A stretch of 64,000 bases of DNA from Rhipicephalus microplus (GCF_043290135.1 NC_134704.1:10039501-10103500); one strand, 5' to 3'; counted from the first letter of the stretch, positions 43,985-57,212 are shown. Notes: generated from the letters alone by a model not told the origin. Program-made: numbers and translations.

Positions 43985-44518
43985 GTATTCCCCACCTCCT
44001 GTTAGATTACGTGTAAATAATTGAATTGAAATAACTTAAAATGAATAAAATGAAAGCCCGAAGTAATATGTCTTGCAAAAGCATTGTGCGCTACGGAGTT
44101 CAATTTCGGATGGCCGAAAAGTAGAGCAGTGTATATACGCGTATTACTTTCCAAGGTGAGTATGGCGTATGACAAAATTGCGTATGACAAAAACACAAGC
44201 CCTTAATATTACACTTCTTCCCATCAGTCATAGCATCAGTGATTCACAGTACTGGCGGTGCCGCTGGGAAAAAGTACGCGAATATTTCTTCACAATATTA
44301 TTATATTCTATTCAAGATAATCGCTTGTGGCTGCAACCTTTCAGCATAGCCTGAAAATGTAAAAAGAAACTTTGTAATGACGCAACATAAAAGTTGAAAC
44401 TCGTAACTGCGTTTTGCACCATGCGGCACAATGCATAGGCTTGTAGTGTCTGCGGTTTCAGCATCTGTTTGTATACTATCTAGGTTTCTGTATATGCTTG
44501 TAGGACCTAGACTTGTAG
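43985..44518. other. Intergenic, no gene recognised
   Basis: Contains a short direct repeat GCGTATGACAAAA (44165-44192). Nothing else is seen. Confidence 0.5.
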
Positions 44519-44702
44519 CTATGCCGTAGCGGGGTGCTTTGGAAATTTCGACCGCACGGTATTGTTTAACGTTCACTGACAGAGTACAGGACACGAGCCC
44601 CTATCACTCTGCCTCCATCGAAATAAGACCTCTTCAACTGGTATCGAACCGGCAACCTTCGGGTCAGCAACGCGGGCGCCGTAACCCTGTACCACCGAGG
44701 TG
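44519..44702 (-). repeat. Ruka-related SINE remnant
   Basis: GGTGCTTTGGAAATTTCGACC, TTGTTTAACGTTCAC, CTCTGCCTCCATCGAAA, then GGTATCGAACCGGCAACC (reverse of a B box) and TACCACCGAGGTGG (reverse of an A box). Confidence 0.6.
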
Positions 44703-45571
44703 GACAAAAAGTCTAAAACCGTATTCGTACAATGCATGTCGGTGGGCCAGTTCATTTGATAGCATTGTAGCAAAAAATTTAGGCAGATGTCACGTATCTT
44801 GGAAATCGATGTTATGCAAAGCATGCGATTGAAAAGTACTGCGTTGTAATTTTTTATAGGCCGAAAAGTTACGAAGGGACGCTGAAGAAATGTTAAAATG
44901 CACGCTGAGACACATGTTAAACAGCCGCATATATTTTATGTAGCCAGTCTCATTACAGTTGTTTTTTCTACAGCAACACCAGAAGGGGTAAGTTGACATG
45001 AAGTGCAGGTGCTTCCGGGGACGGCAGCCTTGGACACTGCTATGTAGCTAAATTAACTTTAGTGGATGGCACCTTCCTACAATAGACGTTAACCCTACGT
45101 GACGGCTGTATCATAGGAGTATACATCTGTAATCCTTATAAATCCTGATAGCCAGTACTGCAACCACAAAACGTCTATCTTCTAGAAATACAAGACATAA
45201 CCAGAAATATTTATTGGCGCCTGTTTTGGTCGTACTACTGCTTTCAAAAATAGTTTCACCAAGGAATATAGCTTACACGAACTCCTTACCAATAAATGCT
45301 TTTCGATCAGAATATACTGAAAAACAACTTGAAGTTTTTTTTTGTCTAGTTAAGTTTTGAATGATGTATGAATATGGCGTGTTGGCAGTGCCTGAATGAA
45401 TTATTTGTACACTCATGCTGCGTATGAGTGTTTAGTTCATTGTTTATCTGGCGTAACACTGCTGGACGCTCTATAAGTCGTCTGATTATGTGCTGTGACA
45501 GTGTAAACTTTCCTATTTGTTGTTGTTGTTGTTCTTGCTCCTCCTGCTAGGGCTTAAGTAAAGGCCTGCAG
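44703..45571. other. Intergenic, no gene recognised
   Basis: A+T-rich. A small (TTG)n occurs near 45521-45533. Confidence 0.5.
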
Positions 45572-45583
45572 AACTTATAAATA

Positions 45584-45825
45584 GCCCCGCCGCGGTGGTC
45601 TGCGGCGAAGGTACTCGGCTGCTGACCCGCAGGTCCCGAGATCAAATGCCGGCTGCGGCGTCTGCGTTTCTGATGGAGGCGGAAATGTTGTAGGCCCGTG
45701 TGCTCAGATTTGGGTGCACGTTAAAGAACCCCAGGTGGTCGGAATTTCCGGAGCCCTCCACAACGGCGTCTCTCACAATCATATAGTGGTTTTGGGACGT
45801 TAAACCCCACATATCAATCAATCAC
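45584..45825 (+). mobile_element. Ruka SINE
   Basis: GCCCCGCCGCGGTGGTCTGC through the TATCAATCAATCA tail. The A box has lost several bases (GGTCTGCGGCGAAGG) and the B box is GAGATCAAATGCC, so it is probably transcriptionally dead. AACTTATAAATA (45572-45583) and AACCTATGAATA (45826-45837) are a likely target duplication with two mismatches. Confidence 0.85.
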
Positions 45826-45889
45826 AACCTATGAATAAATAAATGGGTAAATAAATAAAATTCACGCTTCATGAAGATTAGGGTCTATT

Positions 45890-46010
45890 TGATAAGCAGT
45901 ACCAAAACCTGTCGTGTCTGTGTGGTAGAATACTTTATTACCACGCATAATGCAAGGTCCGAGTTCGACTCGTGTGGCACATACCAGCCCGCGGGTATGT
46001 GCCACGCGTC
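45890..46010 (+). repeat. tRNA-headed SINE-like piece with hairpin
   Basis: CTGTGTGGTAGAATAC (A-box-like), CACGCATAATGC and GAGTTCGACTCG (B-box-like) resemble a tRNA-derived head. It is followed by an inverted repeat CGTGTGGCACATACC/GGTATGTGCCACGCG at 45971-46008. Confidence 0.45.
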
Positions 46011-46829
46011 TGACGAAGAGGGTTTGACGATGCACGCGACGGGACTGAGGCATTATTCATGTCATGACCAGCGAGTCATATTCTACAAAGCATCTTACCC
46101 TACCATACTAATTTTGGTTTACACTAAGTTATAGAGGGGGGGGGGGGGGACACGAGAGCACCCAGATGTCGGTGGCTAGATAGATACGTTTAGATAGACG
46201 CTTACGGTGCCTGTAATACGCAAAAAAAACACTTCGCATTTAAAAACAGCGCGAGGAGAAAAGAAAGGAATGGATTGGGCTCAAACGCGCCAGTCCAATC
46301 ATTCAGAAAAATTTCTGAATATGAGAAGTACCTCTTGAGACGTTAGATTTCGAAAAAAAGTTTGCGTTGAATATATGGCGCTTCAAACTTTGAACGCCCA
46401 AGTGAAACTGTGTCGCACTAAATAATTTATATAATATTTAAATAATTCGAACAGTTACTATAATGATTTTTAATGTAATCTCAAGGCATGACTATGACAG
46501 ATTATTCATTTTTGTTTCGACTTTCTTTTTGTGTTGGCAAAAAAATGCCATATGCTGTGTTTTTCGTTTTTTCTGAAAAAACAAGTTTTTGCACGAGTCG
46601 GTTTTTCGTCAATTTTTCCATTTTCTATTTGATACTGGTCTAACTCGTCATGAATTTTCTTTACTTCCATCTTTTTTTTACCTCTTTCTCCCCTCCTATC
46701 TTCTTTTCCTCTGTTTCTTCTCTCCTCCCGAAAGAGTGAGCATGCGTTGTGCCACTCCAGGTGGCAGTTGCCAGCTTGTTCTCGCCCTCTTTGCTCCGTG
46801 TTCTTGGGTATCCGCGTACGCAACTCAAA
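46011..46829. other. Intergenic, no gene recognised
   Basis: Contains a poly-G run at 46134-46149 and a pyrimidine-rich stretch at about 46650-46735. ORFs across it have biased low-complexity composition. Confidence 0.5.
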
Positions 46830-46872
46830 CAAGTACATAAATAGGTAAATAAATAAATAAATAAATAAATAC
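46830..46872. repeat. (AAAT)n microsatellite
   Basis: TAAATAAATAAATAAATAAA array, slightly interrupted at its left end. Confidence 0.85.
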
Positions 46873-48790
46873 TGGCTACATGAGCCGAAAAATGTTAGAA
46901 AATGAGGATATTGTACATTCTTTTGAAGCGGCGCGGAATGAGCTACACTGACTGCAGCCTTTGTACGTGCACGCATGTGTCCTATTCGTGTACGCTTTGA
47001 ACGACTTGACATTGAAATTGTGTTTACATGATACGAATGTTCAAGATATATCGTTATGTCACAATAAGTCAATATTTCTATCACTCAACAAAACGCTGTT
47101 AATGCGCAGTGCCTTAATGTGTAGCGCTCCATGGGCAAACAAAACTGTGACGAGAATGAAGCTGGCGAGCTGTTTATGCTGTGAGGGCGTGACCTTATGA
47201 AGTTGGACGCGTACATGCAATAATAAAATGATGTAATGACATGATTATGGGCACGTTTTCTTGCCCGAAGCAGTGATTTACAATCAACGACAACCGGATC
47301 ACGAGCGGTACTCGCCACGTACCATACTTTGCCTATAGATAGAGCGTCACTGAAGACATGAAAGGCTTTACACTACAGTTATGTAGATTTCCATCGGCAG
47401 AATTATTTCTCGTGGAAAACGAGTGTTATTGCGTCACGGTCTTTGTTTTTACCTGAATCACCGCTTTTGACTCCATGACGTTGCAATCGCAAGGCATTTT
47501 TTACTTATTTGAACAGGATCACCTGTATCCTGGAAAAACACTATTTTTCAAAACTATTCATGAATATTTTAGTGTATTAGAAAATGAGGCTGAGAACCCG
47601 TTGTTCCCCATATAACAAGTGACCAAAAAAAGGTGCCCTGTTTCCTATGGTCCAGACAAGCTTATACAATCACCCCGGCCGCTGTAAATGGCCACTGGTT
47701 TCCCGGTGGTTCTATGGATTTAGCAGCCGTGCAACTACGAATAGTCGCAAAATACAAAAGCCCTTGCAACAAACATTCTCAAAGCCATTCTCTAAAATAT
47801 GGAATTGCAAGGTCTTACATATTTTCCATTTGATAGTCGAAACTCGGTGCATACATCTTTGTCGTACTGTTTAGTCCAGGTGTTTGAGAGTACAATTTCA
47901 CGTGATTACTGCAGTTTTTTTTTTAGCACTGGAATGTTAATGAGCCTATGTGAAACATCGGAAATGCTGCACACATTTAGAAACACATAGCTTGCACCTA
48001 CTCGCATCCGGGCGTGTTAGAACACTTGCGAAATACGAGAACAATGAACCTTGGGCAGTTCCTGTGCGGATACTATCTGAAAAGCCGGGTCACGGCTACA
48101 TCATTCTTGCTGTCGACAATTTCATCGACGAAATAGAAATGAAATTACTGCTGATGTGCGAAGTGAAATAGAATTCGCCGAAAGTACTACGTGGCGAACA
48201 AGTTGGCTGGTTGCTCACGTATTGACAGACGCTATAAAACAGGTAAGAGTCTGAAAAAGCTACAAATCGGTCGTTAAGAAAGAAAATTATTGTACGCGTA
48301 GGGTGTATACAATCAGGTTAGCGTAATCGACTGAACAACGTCAAAGCGCTCAGTGTGTTACTACAAGTTGGAGGAATACATGCAGACAGCGCACAGGAGC
48401 GGTGGCTAGATATAATTGGAGAATAAAAATGGAAAGTCTATAGTCTTGAAGGTAATAAGAGAAAAAAAGTGGACCTGCAGCTGGAGAGATAACTGATGGG
48501 CAGTGACAGCAGCGAAATAGATAACAAGATATGGAAAACTCAACCGAGGAAGGCAAAACATAGGGCGGGAGCATGAAATTAAGAAAATCGCAAGATAAAA
48601 TGCAACCACGCAGATAACGCAGGACAGGGTGAGTTGTAGATTGTTGGCTGAAGCCGTCGTTCTGCAGTGGACATGAGATAGGCTGGCAACATGACGCCTG
48701 CAGTGGTTACTGTACTACGACATGACTTTGATAAGCAAATGTTTTTTATTGATGTGTCTGTATTTTACAAATGTGCTGATATGTTGCGAG
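46873..48790. other. Intergenic, no gene recognised
   Basis: Several ORFs of 60-80 codons occur here but none shows a domain or a splice pattern I can support. Confidence 0.45.
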
Positions 48791-48794
48791 AGAG

Positions 48795-48905
48795 AGAGAA
48801 GGAATGTAGGAAAGGTAGGAAGGTTAACTAGACTATGCGTCCAGTTTGCTACCCTACACATGGGGAGGGGAGAGGGGAGTAAAAAAGAGAAAGAAGGATA
48901 GACAC
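48795..48905 (+). repeat. Dispersed purine-rich module, copy 5
   Basis: GAAGGTTAACTAGACTATGC then CCAGTTTGCTACCCTACACATGG and a G+A-rich stretch. It lies directly beyond the 3' end of the LINE that follows on the minus strand. Confidence 0.5.
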
Positions 48906-48929
48906 AAGTCACATAACACGCACAATGCC

Positions 48930-50010
48930 GAGTTTCACAAGCGGTCCCTCAATGAAGTTGCTGTCAAGTATCTCAGGAGGGCTCATGTGGCTTTCTGTGC
49001 TGACGGGCTGCGCAACCAGGCTCCTAAGATCTTTGCTTCATTAAATGGCCGGTCATCGAGTCTATTCAAGGATGTTCAATAGTCTCTATACAGTTGCAGC
49101 TTTCACACATGGATGAATCTGCCATGCCAATGCGATGGCTGAATGACTTAGTAAACGCTACCCCACAGCCGGCACAGCATTGTAGCGTCACGTCGAGAAA
49201 TCTTGGATGGCAGTTGTTTCTGGAGTAATGACTTAAGATTCTTAGGGCGATGATTGGAGTTAAGTGGAGAATTCCAGTGCGCAAGCGTGGCATTATGCGC
49301 GATGTGACGAAGTTCTCTAGCTGCGTCTACTCTTGACAAGGGTATTAACAGTGTGGGCGCTCCATTGTGGGCACATCGGGCAGCGTCGTCTGCGAGGTAG
49401 TTACAACTGATGCCGCAGTGACCCGGCAACCATTGCAAAACAATATCGTGTCCTTGATCAGCGGCGCGAAGACAAATTTCATTAATACAATACACCATCT
49501 GGTGGTAGGTTCCACGTCGTAGACTTCGCACGCATTGAAGGACTGCGTTGGAGTCGCAGAAAATGGTCCATCTACTAGGGGATTCTTGCGTAACAAACTC
49601 CACAGCGGCTCGAAGAGCGGCGAGCTCGGATCCCGAAGATGTCGTGACATGTGATGTCTTGAATTTGACGGTGATTGATCGAGATGGTATGACAAAGACA
49701 CCCATCGAACTTCCCGAGACCGAACCGTCCGTGTAAACATGAATTCGGTTAGCATACGACAAATGCAAAAGGTCCAGTGAGATCTGCTTGAGGGCTGGAG
49801 ATGACAGGCTTGCCTTTTTAGATATCCCCGGCACTTCAAGGTGCACAGTCGGTCTTTTCATGCACCACTCTGGAGATAGTGGTATGGCTGCGGGCGAGAA
49901 TCTCCACGAGATGGAGTTCTGGTTAGCCGCAACAACTTTGCAAAACGCTGCCTTTGGTCTTTCTAGTGGCAAGCTAGGAAGGTGGTGGTTAGGCACTCTG
50001 GATATGTGAC
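48930..50010 (-). mobile_element. LINE 3' fragment with RNase H
   Basis: Minus strand: a 282-codon frame (49148-49996) with an RNase H domain, continued after a frameshift at 49066-49293 by a Cys-containing C-terminus (SSMCESCNCIETIEH). EN and RT are absent, so it is 5'-truncated. It is a different family from the 7.5-11.6 kb LINE judging by the protein. Confidence 0.75.
49148..49996 (-). pseudogene. RNase H domain of LINE ORF2
   Basis: Catalytic residues are visible in order: Asp in HVYTDGSVSGSSMG, Glu in SSGSELAALRAAVEF, Asp in TIFCDSNAVLQ, and the last Asp in CNYLADDAARCA. QWLPGHCGISCNYLADDA is the G-H-x-G-I-x-x-N-E-x-A-D-like motif with Glu replaced by Tyr. The frame is open through the domain but breaks before the C-terminal Cys motif. 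Confidence 0.78.
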
Positions 50011-50882
50011 GGATATGTGTCCGGAGTGTGTCGACAGTTATATATGTCGTGATCGGATGGTCTGTAGCAATACCAATTGTTGCTAACGTATTGTTAATAG
50101 TGTCAAAGCCTTCCTAGCTACTCCTGAGCACTACTATAAACGTTTGTTTGATTCATCGAGTATACTGTAATGCACACTTGTCCGCATTGTTAGAAAAAAG
50201 CACGACATGATGTTCGGACAAACTTTAAACAGTTTTCCAGTCATAAAAAGTTCTCAAATAACGTTCCGAATTCTAGGTATGTTCCTTGTATCAACATACC
50301 ATTATTATCTGATTTTCATTCGAATGACTTTTTATTGCATTCGTGTCTGCGTCCATGAAATTATAATCCGCCTCTATGTATACCTTACTTTGGCCATCAC
50401 AGAATTGTATCATTAACACTGCGTCCTCTACGGCACTCACAGACGCACAATGTTTGGAACCTGCCTGTCAGGTCTGCTTGCTGAGCATGTGGTCATGACT
50501 ACAAGGTCATAGATCTTGTCCATGACAGAAACCTTTGTTCAGAGGCAGACCCACTAGACCAAACATTTGATTACTGTCACTATACGCTCTGAGTGGAAGC
50601 TTCTAGGCCATCCACCTCGGTAGACAACAATGAATATATTGCTTAGGTTCTTCATACTGAAAAAATGGTGACATTCACCAAATAGTAAACTGATTCGTCC
50701 AAAATCAAGAAAGCCGACTAGTTAAAACTCTGCACAAGGAATCTTTGTAGAATTACTGAAAACAGTTGAGTGGAGCTTTCACACTACAATCGTTTGCTTA
50801 GCAGCCAGAGTACCTGCACAGTAGCCACGTCTTCCGTGCAGCAGAATAACTTGGAAAAGTCGTCACTTTTACCTGTTTTTCT
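50011..50882. other. Intergenic, no gene recognised
   Basis: A+T-rich. The stretch 50450-50640 is somewhat more balanced in composition, but no ORF or repeat is identified. Confidence 0.45.
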
Positions 50883-51090
50883 ATTAATTATTAATGAAAT
50901 CTGATGTCCCAGACTACGATATGATTAGGCGCGACGCCGTAATGCCGAAAATTTTCGAATCCCTCGGGTTCTTTAAGGTGCGCCTAACTTTATTACTACG
51001 GGCATCAAGCATTTTCGACTACGCGGCGGGGATTTGATGGCGTAACCTTCAGGGCAGCATCCAAGTACGACAACCACTAAACCGTCGTTG
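50883..51090 (-). repeat. Old Ruka-related SINE
   Basis: ATGAAATCTGATGTCCCAGA, GCGACGCCGTAATGCCG, GGGTTCTTTAAGGTGCGCC, TACTACGGGCATCAAGC, then a decayed head ending ACCACTAAACCGTCG. Confidence 0.6.
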
Positions 51091-51640
51091 TTTACCTGAA
51101 CATTGTAATAGGTTTACTTCTTCTCTTAAAAAAGTATTCGAGCACACTTCAGTCTCAGTTTATTTACTTTCATATAAAACATGCATGCTTACATAAGTAT
51201 TCCGAAGGAGGTCGCAGAGCACTTGGCTGAAGAGACCTCCTGTAAAAAAATGCGTGCAATGCGTACAAGTAAAAAGCAACTTCGTCAACAACGTGGTATA
51301 AGTTATACAAATAAATGTAATACAAAATAAACATAGCGCCATTTTCACAATTATAAGTACAACTAAACACTGCTTACAACATTAGAAATAAAAAAACAGA
51401 AATAATTGACTAAGCGAACAAAAGAATGATAAAAGCAGGAGAAAGATGAGTAGCTGTGGAATATTTGGGACTACACGAATAAGAACAGGTGTGGGTAATA
51501 TTACACATCTCGGAATTCTAAGGTATCCAGAAGAAATGTGAACAATGTGTTTTTAAAAAGAGGTAATGATGAAGACTGCTTAAAGTTAGGAGGAAGACTG
51601 TTCCAGGTCGATAACGACGTGATAAAAGTGCTTAACAACA
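51091..51640. other. Intergenic, no gene recognised
   Basis: A+T-rich, no recognisable coding or repeat signal. Confidence 0.5.
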
Positions 51641-51719
51641 CAATTTCGACCACCTGGGGTTCTCTAACGTGCACCCAAATCTGAGCACAAGGGCCTACAA
51701 CACTTCCGCCTCCATCGGA

Positions 51720-51721
<2 letters not shown>
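51641..51721 (-). mobile_element. Ruka SINE internal fragment
   Basis: TTTCGACCACCTGGGGTTCT through CTTCCGCCTCCATCGGAAA is the middle of Ruka. The head is replaced by a GT array that begins exactly after GGAAA, and the tail side is also missing. Confidence 0.8.
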
Positions 51722-51944
<223 letters not shown>

Positions 51945-53299
51945 TATTGTGAGTTGCTTCCTGTATATGTTGTTATATATTTAGCCATTCAGTGATTAAA
52001 TCTTGACCAGAAAGCGGTGCTATCACCAATATATGTGGTTATGTTGATGTATTTCAATTACATCTGACATCACAAATATATTGGTTAAAGAGAAATTTAT
52101 TGCTGCTTTATCATCCTATTCGCGCCCCTTCTTAAACACTTGCCGCGGAAAATATCCTTCTTTGAAATTTTACTGCCACAGTTAAAGGCACTATCAGAAT
52201 TTAGTAACGCCATACGCTCAAAGGCCCCAGACTGCACTAAAAACAAAAATAAATTCCTACATCTTCCATTACATGAAAAAAACTTTCTGCTGCTTGCAAT
52301 ATGGTCTTTTTAGTTGGCTTTTAGCGATTTGACCTTAAACCTACAATACGCACATATGGCGGGATGACGTCACGCATTCGTCACACACTGCGCACTAGAT
52401 ACAGGAAACATCTGCCACCTGACAGCACAAGCCCTATGAAAGTACCTATTTATCAATCACAGGGCTTGTGTTTTATGTTTGTTTCATACCAAGCCGACAA
52501 CTTCGGATGGCGGCAACATTCTACGATGCAGATTGCACATGTCGCCGGTTTTACTGGCCCCTTTCGTATATAGTTATCCATTCGTTAAGCATGAAACGGC
52601 ACTCGTAAATGCCCCTTTAGGTTTAAGTGCAAGTTCAGTATGGGACATAGAAGAGCACACACACACACGCCCACATGCACGCACGCACAGGCACACACAC
52701 AAAGGTACGAGATAGCAGTTGTTTCTTAGTGTGTGTTCTATGCATGCACACACGCGCGCGCAAACACAGTGTGTTCGATGTCCCGGAATGACCTTGCGTT
52801 CAGAACGTTAGCATTATGAAACTACTAGCCAAGCAACAATTTAAAGCAGCAATATAAATACAATATAATACATCGAATATAGTTTAAAATATCGTATTTG
52901 ATGTTTTCTAAAATGGTCTAAATCATCCGGCATCCACTCAGCAGCACGTTATTGCAACACACCGTCAAGAGGAGCACGCCTACTCGCACAAGCCACTGAG
53001 GAGGAAAGGCTGAGGAGGAGAACGAAAGGCCGATGTAAAGATGATAAGTCGTTTCCGTGGCCCTAGCTCAAAATACGTCTCAGCGTCAGGGAAGGACAGG
53101 AAAGAAGCAGAAATGTGGAAAACGGAGAAGAGAAGGAAGAGAGCGCCGTCTACTGCCCAGGACATGCTTGTGGCCTCTACAGCAGACTGCCCAACAAAGC
53201 GTTCACGACGAAGCAAGGAACTATCTTGAGTGCCTTGAAAGGTATAAAAAAACAGCCCTCAAATTTTCCTTGCTGCATTCCTGAAGGTCTAGGTGAAAT
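51945..53299. other. Intergenic, no gene recognised
   Basis: Contains an imperfect (AC)n at about 52652-52702 and an ACAAGCCCT/AGGGCTTGT inverted pair at about 52426-52470. ORFs at 52980-53284 overlap on both strands without domains. Confidence 0.45.
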
Positions 53300-53530
53300 G
53301 ATTATGACATCTGGGGTGTTGCGTACCGAAACCATGATGTTATCATGAAGCCCACCATTGCGGCGGTTAAGGATTGATTTCAATCCTCTGTGGTTCCACC
53401 GCGTGCACCTAAATCTAAAGACACGATGTGTCAGTTGTATTCCGCCACCTCAAAATGCGGGAATCGAACCCGCGCCATAGCGCTGGGCAGCGAGACACCT
53501 TACGTGTCAAGTTACCATAGAGGGTGCTTT
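53300..53530 (-). repeat. Ruka-related SINE remnant
   Basis: GGGTGTTGCGTACCGAAACC, ACCGCGTGCACCTAAATC, then CGGGAATCGAACCCGCGCC (reverse of a B box) and a degraded head. The body is interrupted or diverged near 53350-53390. Confidence 0.55.
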
Positions 53531-53913
53531 CGTTTTTGTGAGTGAACCAAAAACAACTTACTGCTTGTGCTTGTGAAAGCCAGGCCTGTCCTGTCGCATT
53601 ACGAGGGCGTGGCTCACCATTTTTTTTTCTCCAAGTCAACAGTCACGGGTGTCTGTGCACGGTACTAGATTATCTCCTAGAAGTGCTAATTCAAGAGCAC
53701 GGTGGAGGATCTGGAACATACACCCTATGAGTGGTGTCAAATCTCCCTGAAAAGTGAAAATACAAATATGGAACATGCAACTTCCTTCTTAATCTGTGAT
53801 TTGCTCTGAAAAAGCTTGCGTAGATTTCGCAGCTGTCGCCTCTGCACCTGCTCTTTCACACAACCTATGGCATGACAACCGGAAAACATGGCCGGCGAAC
53901 ACACCGCAGGGCT
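53531..53913. other. Intergenic, no gene recognised
   Basis: No coding or repeat signal beyond the flanking elements. Confidence 0.45.
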
Positions 53914-54088
<175 letters not shown>

Positions 54089-54204
54089 CTAGGCCAAACC
54101 ACAATTTGCACACTGAACTGTTACTGGAGCTGTGCAACGTAAGCGTAGACGCTCACGAGTATTAGAACCGAGCAAACTGTGCAGGGCTGAGAAAGCAGCC
54201 CTAT

Positions 54205-54330
54205 ATAAACGTAGGAGGAGAAATACAAAAATGAAAGACGCAGAGGTCCATCAGAGGTACGACCGGTTTGCTACCTTGCACTGAAGGAAGAAATGAGGGG
54301 CCAAGAAAAGAAAAGATAAGTGACAGAGCA
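54205..54330 (+). repeat. Dispersed purine-rich module, copy 6
   Basis: GACCGGTTTGCTACCTTGCACTG followed by AAGGAAGAAATGAGGGGCC, with AGAGGTCCATCAGAGG before it. Confidence 0.5.
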
Positions 54331-55497
54331 CCGTCAGGGTACATGTGCGCCTTACCATTGTATGCTTACAAGCGGTCGCCACATCCGGTATATTTTTTAA
54401 AGACCTTGCAATGCCCGCATCAATTTGCTGGCCTGCGACGTGTATAGACACCATCCGAGAAATATATTAAAGTAAAATATAACTTATAAAGCAAGCTAAC
54501 TATATTAGATAAACCTAAGATGTTGTAAGAGTAACAACCTCGATGACGTGAAAGGGCTGAAGGTGTCAGGTGATTGCTGAATGGTTAAAGAATAGTTGTT
54601 AGCTGTGGGTGCTATACTGAGTCCGACAAACGCCTAGTACCGTGAAACAAAACGTGAATAATGGCGTGACAGTGCACTTGATATTTTTAGAAGGAGTGCG
54701 CCGAGTATATAGAGTGACTCAGCCTATGAGTACCCTGATCATTAAAATAAAGATTTGGTACGACGCCGATAACACAGGAACACATAATTGCTCGTTTCCT
54801 TTAGTTCCCCCTGACACAGATCTAAAAGCATGCATATGGCTCAGTCTGCTGTCCTTTGAAATGCATAGCGACAAACTGCGTAGAGATAGTTAGTGGCGCG
54901 GGCCTCAATCAGTGCAGATTCGACTATTGGGTACGCCGCAGCCAATCTGGATGACCAGAATGTATGTCGGTTTACATGTTCTGTCTTCTTTCTTTAAATG
55001 AATAGGCTTGCCAGTTTTGTGTTTTCCTTGAAAAAAAATAATTTACTCTACTTTATTTCTGCCACTACACTTGCCCTATAAAGTTTCGTCAGAAATACGA
55101 CTATAACTGTCGTAGTTAAATAAATGTCGTAGCTGAAAATTTCAGCGAAGCCTTACCACTCAGAGCAGTTTTTTAAACCTATTTGTTATAAGCAAAAACA
55201 ACGCTCGGGTTACACGAACCTACTTCACCGAGAAAGTTTTCCTCCTTGGCCCTCGATAAACAATTAATAATGAGGGGATGTCTGAAAGTGTATTTCACAA
55301 AATGAGTAAATGTAGCTTATTGATGATTAAAACTCATTGCATGGGATGAAGGTGTTATACGAAAATCTCGAAGAAATGAGCAGTCAGTCAGCTTGCATTT
55401 TAAAATACAATCAGTATGTTGAAGGCAAAGGATATACCACTTAAGACACATCGAAGGCTTCTGAATATTAAAAAGTGCTGATCAGGACGTCTTGAGG
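54331..55497. other. Intergenic, no gene recognised
   Basis: A + ORF at 54642-54893 shows no domain. Mostly A+T-rich. Confidence 0.45.
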
Positions 55498-55645
55498 CGC
55501 TAGTTGGTTCATTACTTTACAGGAAAAAACTGCGCAAATAAAAAAAGACACACCGCAAAGAAGGAACATGTAAGCAGGTTGAGCACTGCGCTCGACCTGT
55601 TTAAGTGCTCTTTCTTTGGGGTGTATTTTTTTCATGAACACAATT
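55498..55645. repeat. Fold-back element, copy 2
   Basis: Starts GCTAGTTGGTTCATTACTT, then TGCGCAAATAAAAAAAGACAC. The arms AAGACACACCGCAAAGAAGG...CAGGTTGAGC and GCTCGACCTG...TTTCTTTGGGGTGTATT pair over about 43 nt around ACTGC. Confidence 0.65.
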
Positions 55646-56074
55646 TTTTCTCTCAAATAAAAATTGCTCTTATAAGATATTTGGGGCAAAAAACGGGACC
55701 AGCGCCTTCTAGATGTACTTGATACAACAGCGTGTTCACAAAGCTGTGCCTCACAGTGCTTTTGGAATGGAAGGGTAGATCGTCCTCGCCCATCATTCTA
55801 CCTCAACACATCTCTAAGAATCGCGTGCCAGTCGGGTTATAGAGAATCCTATCCTATGTTCGGATGACTTCCGCACACCTGCTGCAAGGTATACGTGAGC
55901 GTAAAGAGGACAGCAGGCACCAGAAAAGGAAAGCATAAACGATGATCTCACCAAAAGGGAAACTTGAGAAAGTTGGTGTTTGTAATTCACGAACAACAAG
56001 CGAGGGCGAAGGAAAAAATAAAGATCATGGCACGAGCGCGACAGCGTGCAATTCTTTTTCCCCTCTTCGCCTTT
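55646..56074. other. Intergenic, no gene recognised
   Basis: No signal recognised. Confidence 0.45.
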
Positions 56075-56700
56075 CGTTTAAAGAGACACTGAAGTCAAAT
56101 AAAATTTACGTCAGAGTGAAAGCTCAGTGTATGACACCTAAACGACAATATTATCAACAACAGTGCCCTGCTTACCGAGAAATTAAGGTAAATGCACAGG
56201 AACATAAGCGCCCAGTAGGACATTTTCAAAATGATTCCGATGACATTACACGGACCACCTACAACTAATCACTAGTAATCGATCTAACTGCACTAAATAA
56301 AGAACCTTCCATGCATCAGAAGACGCAATAAAATGCTACTTGTTCGTTTCTGTTTGATTCATGGAAGAACCGCCGAACGTTACTATGGGAAATGGCGCGA
56401 GTGGTTTGAAAATTCAATTTTCGCATGGTTACACAAGATAGGTGGTGCCATCTAGCGGGCCGAATTGAAACAAAAGACGTCTGCGATCTCGAAGCCAATG
56501 GCGGGAATTCAATCAATGGCCGTTGTTGCTGCTGTGGCTCCCACTGCTTTCGGTTTGCTGCCACTAGCGCAATAAAGCAGGTCATTGCTGTGCACGGCAA
56601 CCATGACGTGAGTCAGTCCGGTCAGTTCCCTTCTTCAGGCGGGTAATTTGAAGTGCGCTATTTCGATACGGACCAATAAAAAGTGATTTTATTTCAAAAT
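56075..56700. repeat. Possible dispersed repeat beginning TTTAAAGAGACACTGAAG
   Basis: The opening TTTAAAGAGACACTGAAGTC and the words AAAGCTCAGTGTATGACACC and GATTCCGATGACAT look familiar from tick repeats. It is the only copy in this window, so the ends and repeat nature cannot be proven here. An AATAAA at 56296 and AATAAAA at 56327 lie within it. It shows no coding capacity. Confidence 0.3.
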
Positions 56701-57212
56701 AGGTCCTTCCTTGCCACAAAAGTAACACTAAGAGGTTTCTGTGTCGTTATCTCAACAATTAACATCGACATAACAGTTGCCTTTAGTGTCCCTGGCAAGG
56801 TTTCTGCGGCAAGGTTTTTTGCGGAAAAGCATGACTCAGACTCAGAAAAAGTCCAAGAAAGGAAACACTGAACTTCAAAACATTTAGGGCAGCCTCGAAG
56901 GTAGTGCGGAGCTGGGTAGTTTTCCTTGTTTCTCTTCAGTTTTTTTTTTCTTTCGCCATTTCTTTTTATTGTTTTCTTTTCCAGACTTTTTTTTCTATTT
57001 TCTGCCCATTTCTGCCCTTTCTCTTTTTACTTCTTGTTTGCTCGCTCTTTTAATGTTTGCACGTCATTTCGACTGTGTTTTTTTTAGCCTTATTAGTAAT
57101 GTCTACACTTAAAAGTATCATCAGGGCACTCGTAGAACAGGAGAAAGAAGACCTCTGTTAGTCTTTAGCACGGCCTCAAGACACTACAGGTGGAACAATA
57201 CTTTTTTGCAGA
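56701..57212. other. Intergenic, no gene recognised
   Basis: A pyrimidine-rich stretch (T and C with TTTCTTTT words) spans about 56920-57080. Confidence 0.5.
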
